From positions 1 to 10,232 of the forward strand of contig JAZSDZ010000095.1 of NCBI GenBank assembly GCA_045531435.1: a stretch of DNA of 10,232 nt, given 5' to 3'. Origin of the DNA: Fimenecus sp045531435 (GTDB lineage Bacteria; Bacillota; Clostridia; Oscillospirales; Acutalibacteraceae). A program made the position numbers and the translations under genes. Each line of letters opens with the position of its first letter. Position 1 is the first letter of the stretch. Below the pieces are notes generated by a model. That model was given only the letters and a program-made list of their open reading frames with translations, ran no database searches and had not been told where the DNA came from. Shown here piece by piece: positions 9,672 to 10,232 of this stretch.

Positions 9672-10232
9672 ATGAAAAAACGAATCATAGCCATATTTAC
9701 TATCTTAGCACTTGTATTATCTGTTATACACTTCACATCTGACACAGATGCCGGAACCACAACTCTTAACCTTACTAATCAGACTAAATATATCTATGTC
9801 GGTTCATCATTCAAGGTTAAAGTTAATGGTCTGAGTGCAAAGAAGATTAAATGGAGCAGTTCTAAGAAGTCCGTTGCAACTGTAAGCAAGTCAGGTGTTG
9901 TAAAGGGTGTATCAAAAGGAAAAGCTATTATCACCGGAAAATACAAAAAGATTAAGTTTAAAATCGAGGTGAATGTCACAAGCAAAAATAAAGGTCAGTA
10001 TAGCCGAAGTGATATAGAAGTTGCATACAAAAAAGCTGAAGTAGTTGAAGAATATGGAGATACTTATTGGCAGATTACTTTTAAATTTACAAACAATAGC
10101 GAAGTTCCGACTCATTTTGAAAGAACTTTTGAACCCGAAGTCTTTGTTAATAATGTTGAGATTGACTATGATAGTGCCAATAATGAATACACCGATGTTA
10201 AAAATGGAGCATCTGTAGATGTTACATACTCT
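9672..10232 (+). CDS. Secreted Ig-like (Big_2) domain protein, 3' end outside window
   Basis: 187 codons are open from ATG 9672 (AAGAGGTG upstream) to the window edge. A signal peptide is evident: MKKRIIAIFTILALVLSVI then HFTSDTDAG; there is no lipobox Cys. Residues about 30-105 fit a bacterial Ig-like Big_2 domain: TLNLTNQTKYIYVGSSFKVKV, KKIKWSSSKKSVATVSKSGVVKGVSKGKAIITGK. From about 115 on, EVAYKKAEVVEEYGDTYWQITFKFTNNSEVPTHFE... resembles a DUF5067-like domain. It is exported and probably stays at the cell surface. Next to the immunity genes it may be a lysogenic-conversion (moron) gene, or host sequence; this cannot be decided here. Confidence 0.75.
   Translation, partial: MKKRIIAIFTILALVLSVIHFTSDTDAGTTTLNLTNQTKYIYVGSSFKVKVNGLSAKKIKWSSSKKSVATVSKSGVVKGVSKGKAIITGKYKKIKFKIEVNVTSKNKGQYSRSDIEVAYKKAEVVEEYGDTYWQITFKFTNNSEVPTHFERTFEPEVFVNNVEIDYDSANNEYTDVKNGASVDVTYS

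Overview
This window looks like the early (immunity, recombination and DNA-modification) region of a temperate phage or prophage of an AT-rich, low-GC Gram-positive host. Purine-rich Shine-Dalgarno sites, the gene style and the small-protein families suggest a gut clostridium such as a Lachnospiraceae member; that host guess is an inference. The layout is lambdoid. A divergent control region at about 8437-8637 carries one good sigma70-type promoter in each direction and inverted-repeat operators. Rightward are a CI-like XRE repressor (8638-8958), an HTH/coiled-coil protein (9166-9648) and the start of a secreted Ig-like protein (from 9672, cut by the window edge). Leftward is one long tightly packed operon running to position 1.

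The leftward operon reads, in order: Cro-like XRE protein, small HTH protein, a 61-aa basic phage protein (DUF6906-like), a 61-aa membrane protein, a free-standing HNH-type protein with duplicated zinc ribbons, a Rad50/SbcC-like ATPase with a zinc hook, a RecT single-strand annealing protein, a PAPS-reductase-family enzyme, a C5-cytosine DNA methyltransferase split into many pieces, and two small Cys-containing phage proteins.

The striking part is 300-3960. The PAPS-reductase-family gene has a GTCTT repeat (6 copies plus GTC) between its natural ATG (3960) and its conserved body, and is out of frame in this copy. It also has an in-frame run of six Tyr codons beside a perfect 11-bp inverted repeat. 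The methyltransferase has a 4-copy tetranucleotide repeat directly in front of its catalytic PCQ motif, again out of frame in this copy. Downstream, about 1.5 kb between catalytic motif VIII and motifs IX-X holds about eleven target-recognition-like modules. These lie on overlapping mini-ORFs, most with their own ATG, and are peppered with nine poly-G tracts (coding strand) of 6-8 G. Such repeats are absent from the other genes here. By hand translation, five tracts (T1, T2, T3, T5, T9) currently join both halves of a module in frame, three (T8, T7, T4) break it, and one (T6) appears to choose between two alternative modules; T9 may also act as a selector. A slippery A AAA AAC immediately precedes the stop of the catalytic part.

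My reading is a phage contingency locus: a phase-variable, multispecific (SPbeta/phi3T/SPR-like in concept) and possibly split (M.AquI-like in concept) cytosine methyltransferase, next to a phase-variable PAPS-reductase-family enzyme. Decay or homopolymer sequencing error are the main alternatives for the G tracts; they explain the penta- and tetranucleotide repeats poorly.
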